Source of the DNA: CAYWNK01 sp047639615
GTDB lineage: Bacteria; Planctomycetota; UBA1135; GCA-002686595
Assembly: GCA_047639615.1 (NCBI GenBank)
Contig: JBLIOL010000281.1
Location: 1-7,359, forward strand
Direction: 5' to 3'
DNA length: 7,359 nt
The translations under genes and the position numbers were made by a program. Every line of letters begins with the position of its first letter. The stretch's first letter is position 1. The notes beneath the pieces are model-generated. The model ran no database searches. It was given only the letters and a program-made list of their open reading frames with translations, and was not told where the DNA came from. Positions 6,466 to 7,359 of this stretch are shown here, in pieces.

Positions 6466-7359
6466 CTAGCGCGCGGTGGTGCGGGCGATGGCGACCAAGA
6501 GTTTGTCGGTGCCGCCAAGGCGGCTGACGCCGAGCATGCTCCAGGCCCCGGAAACTGCGTTGATGCGGGCCTGCATACCGGCGCGTAGGGTGCTCGGTAG
6601 TTGGAGGCTGGTGTCCAGTTTGAAGCTGCCGTTGGGAGTCTGGGCGCCGGGCTTCTCTTCGGTAACGACGGGCTCCCAGTTGGCGGTTTGGATGCTCATC
6701 GACTCACCCTCGCGGTGGACCACGAGTTCGATCCAGGAGCACAGGCTGCCGCCCGGGTTCGGAGTGGCGCGGCACCAAAGCGATACACCTGCGAAGAGTT
6801 CGCCGAAGATGGGGTCACCGATGGAGGCGCCTTGGGCGATCTCCACGTCGATGTCTTTGAGGTAGGAGGTCTCTACACCTTCGGTCAAGAAGGCCGAGTC
6901 ACCGGCGCGTGCGGTTAGGCGTAGCTTGCGTACCAGGTGCTCCACCAGGGCCGCGGGGTCGGACTGGGCTAGCAACTTCGCGGCTTGCTTGGCATCCAAC
7001 AACTCGTAGCGCACTTCGAATTCCATGCTCGGTCCCACGTAGGCCCGGCGCATGCCGTCGATCAAACCGCGAGCCTCGGCCACCAGCTTGTCCGAACCGT
7101 GAATCCAGAGATTGTGACCCACCAACAAGAGCGTTCCGCCCAGCTGCTTCGCGCCTTGAAGATCCCAGAGCTTCTCTAGGATTCGCTCTGGCTCCAGCTC
7201 GAGCACATCTTGGTTGTCCAGTTGTTCGGCCAAACGACCTTGGGGCCGGACCATGCCACCGGAGGGGTCCGCATGGGCAAGCGTGGGGGTGTCGCGCATG
7301 ATGGCGGGCGCGGTCAATTCGCCTAGGGGCAGCCACGTTCCCGCGCCGCTGGGGGCCGG
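6466..7359 (-). CDS. Secretin-like domain protein, 5' end outside window
   Basis: The reading frame is open from the right edge to TAG at 6466-6468, giving 297 residues of an N-terminally incomplete protein. A TTG at 7315-7317 could be taken as a start, but the 14 codons before it are open and protein-like (GTWLPLGEL), so it is more likely internal. Two segments recall secretin (GspD/PilQ) parts. Residues 74-125 (GGTLLLVGHNLWIHGSDKLV onward, then a strand pair FEVRYELLD) resemble an N-type ring-building domain. Residues 157-218 (ETSYLKDIDVEIAQ, IGDPIFGELFAGVSL, WIELVVHREG) resemble the start of the secretin beta core as seen in many uncharacterised planctomycete proteins. The end (281-297, GTDKLLVAIART) would match the closing core strand. 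A full pore is not shown. The gene converges on the TPR gene with 1 bp between stops. Family assignment is tentative. Confidence 0.65.
   Translation of the reverse strand, partial: PAPSGAGTWLPLGELTAPAIMRDTPTLAHADPSGGMVRPQGRLAEQLDNQDVLELEPERILEKLWDLQGAKQLGGTLLLVGHNLWIHGSDKLVAEARGLIDGMRRAYVGPSMEFEVRYELLDAKQAAKLLAQSDPAALVEHLVRKLRLTARAGDSAFLTEGVETSYLKDIDVEIAQGASIGDPIFGELFAGVSLWCRATPNPGGSLCSWIELVVHREGESMSIQTANWEPVVTEEKPGAQTPNGSFKLDTSLQLPSTLRAGMQARINAVSGAWSMLGVSRLGGTDKLLVAIARTTAR

Noticed and set aside
7315..7317. TTG as the start codon of the right-edge gene
   Set aside because: The frame stays open to the window edge with protein-like codons, and no ribosome site or signal peptide follows the TTG.

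Overview
The window looks like high-GC chromosomal DNA of a Gram-negative-type bacterium, most likely a member of the Planctomycetota. This assignment is an inference. It rests on a C-terminal beta module of a style common in planctomycete exported proteins on the di-heme peroxidase, on a secretin-like fragment of a type seen in that phylum, on weak or absent Shine-Dalgarno sequences for most genes, and on several predicted exported proteins of unusual architecture. No tRNA, rRNA, CRISPR array, insertion sequence, integrase or phage gene was seen.

Layout: (1) 27-953 (+) is an alpha/beta hydrolase with the catalytic signature of epoxide hydrolases and an N-terminal export signal. (2) 984-1445 (+) is a small SRPBCC (START-like ligand-binding) protein, probably in the same transcript. 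(3) 1454-3103 (-) is a secreted di-heme cytochrome c peroxidase/MauG-family protein with an extra C-terminal beta module; it converges on gene 2 with 8 bp between the stop codons. (4) 3104-3314 is a divergent spacer that must hold the promoters for genes 3 and 5. (5) 3315-6464 (+) is a 1049-residue exported TPR solenoid protein. (6) 6466-7359 (-) is the 3' part of a gene that runs off the right edge; it resembles secretin-type domains and its stop lies 1 bp from the stop of gene 5.

The genes do not form an obvious pathway. Genes 1 and 2 are a plausible two-gene operon around a small hydrophobic or epoxide substrate. Genes 3, 5 and 6 are each predicted to act outside the cytoplasm (the export of gene 6 is an inference). 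I found no convincing new multi-gene system. The observations most worth a second look are the fused C-terminal module on the peroxidase, the abrupt codon-use change inside the TPR gene, the exported epoxide hydrolase, and the truncated secretin-like gene.
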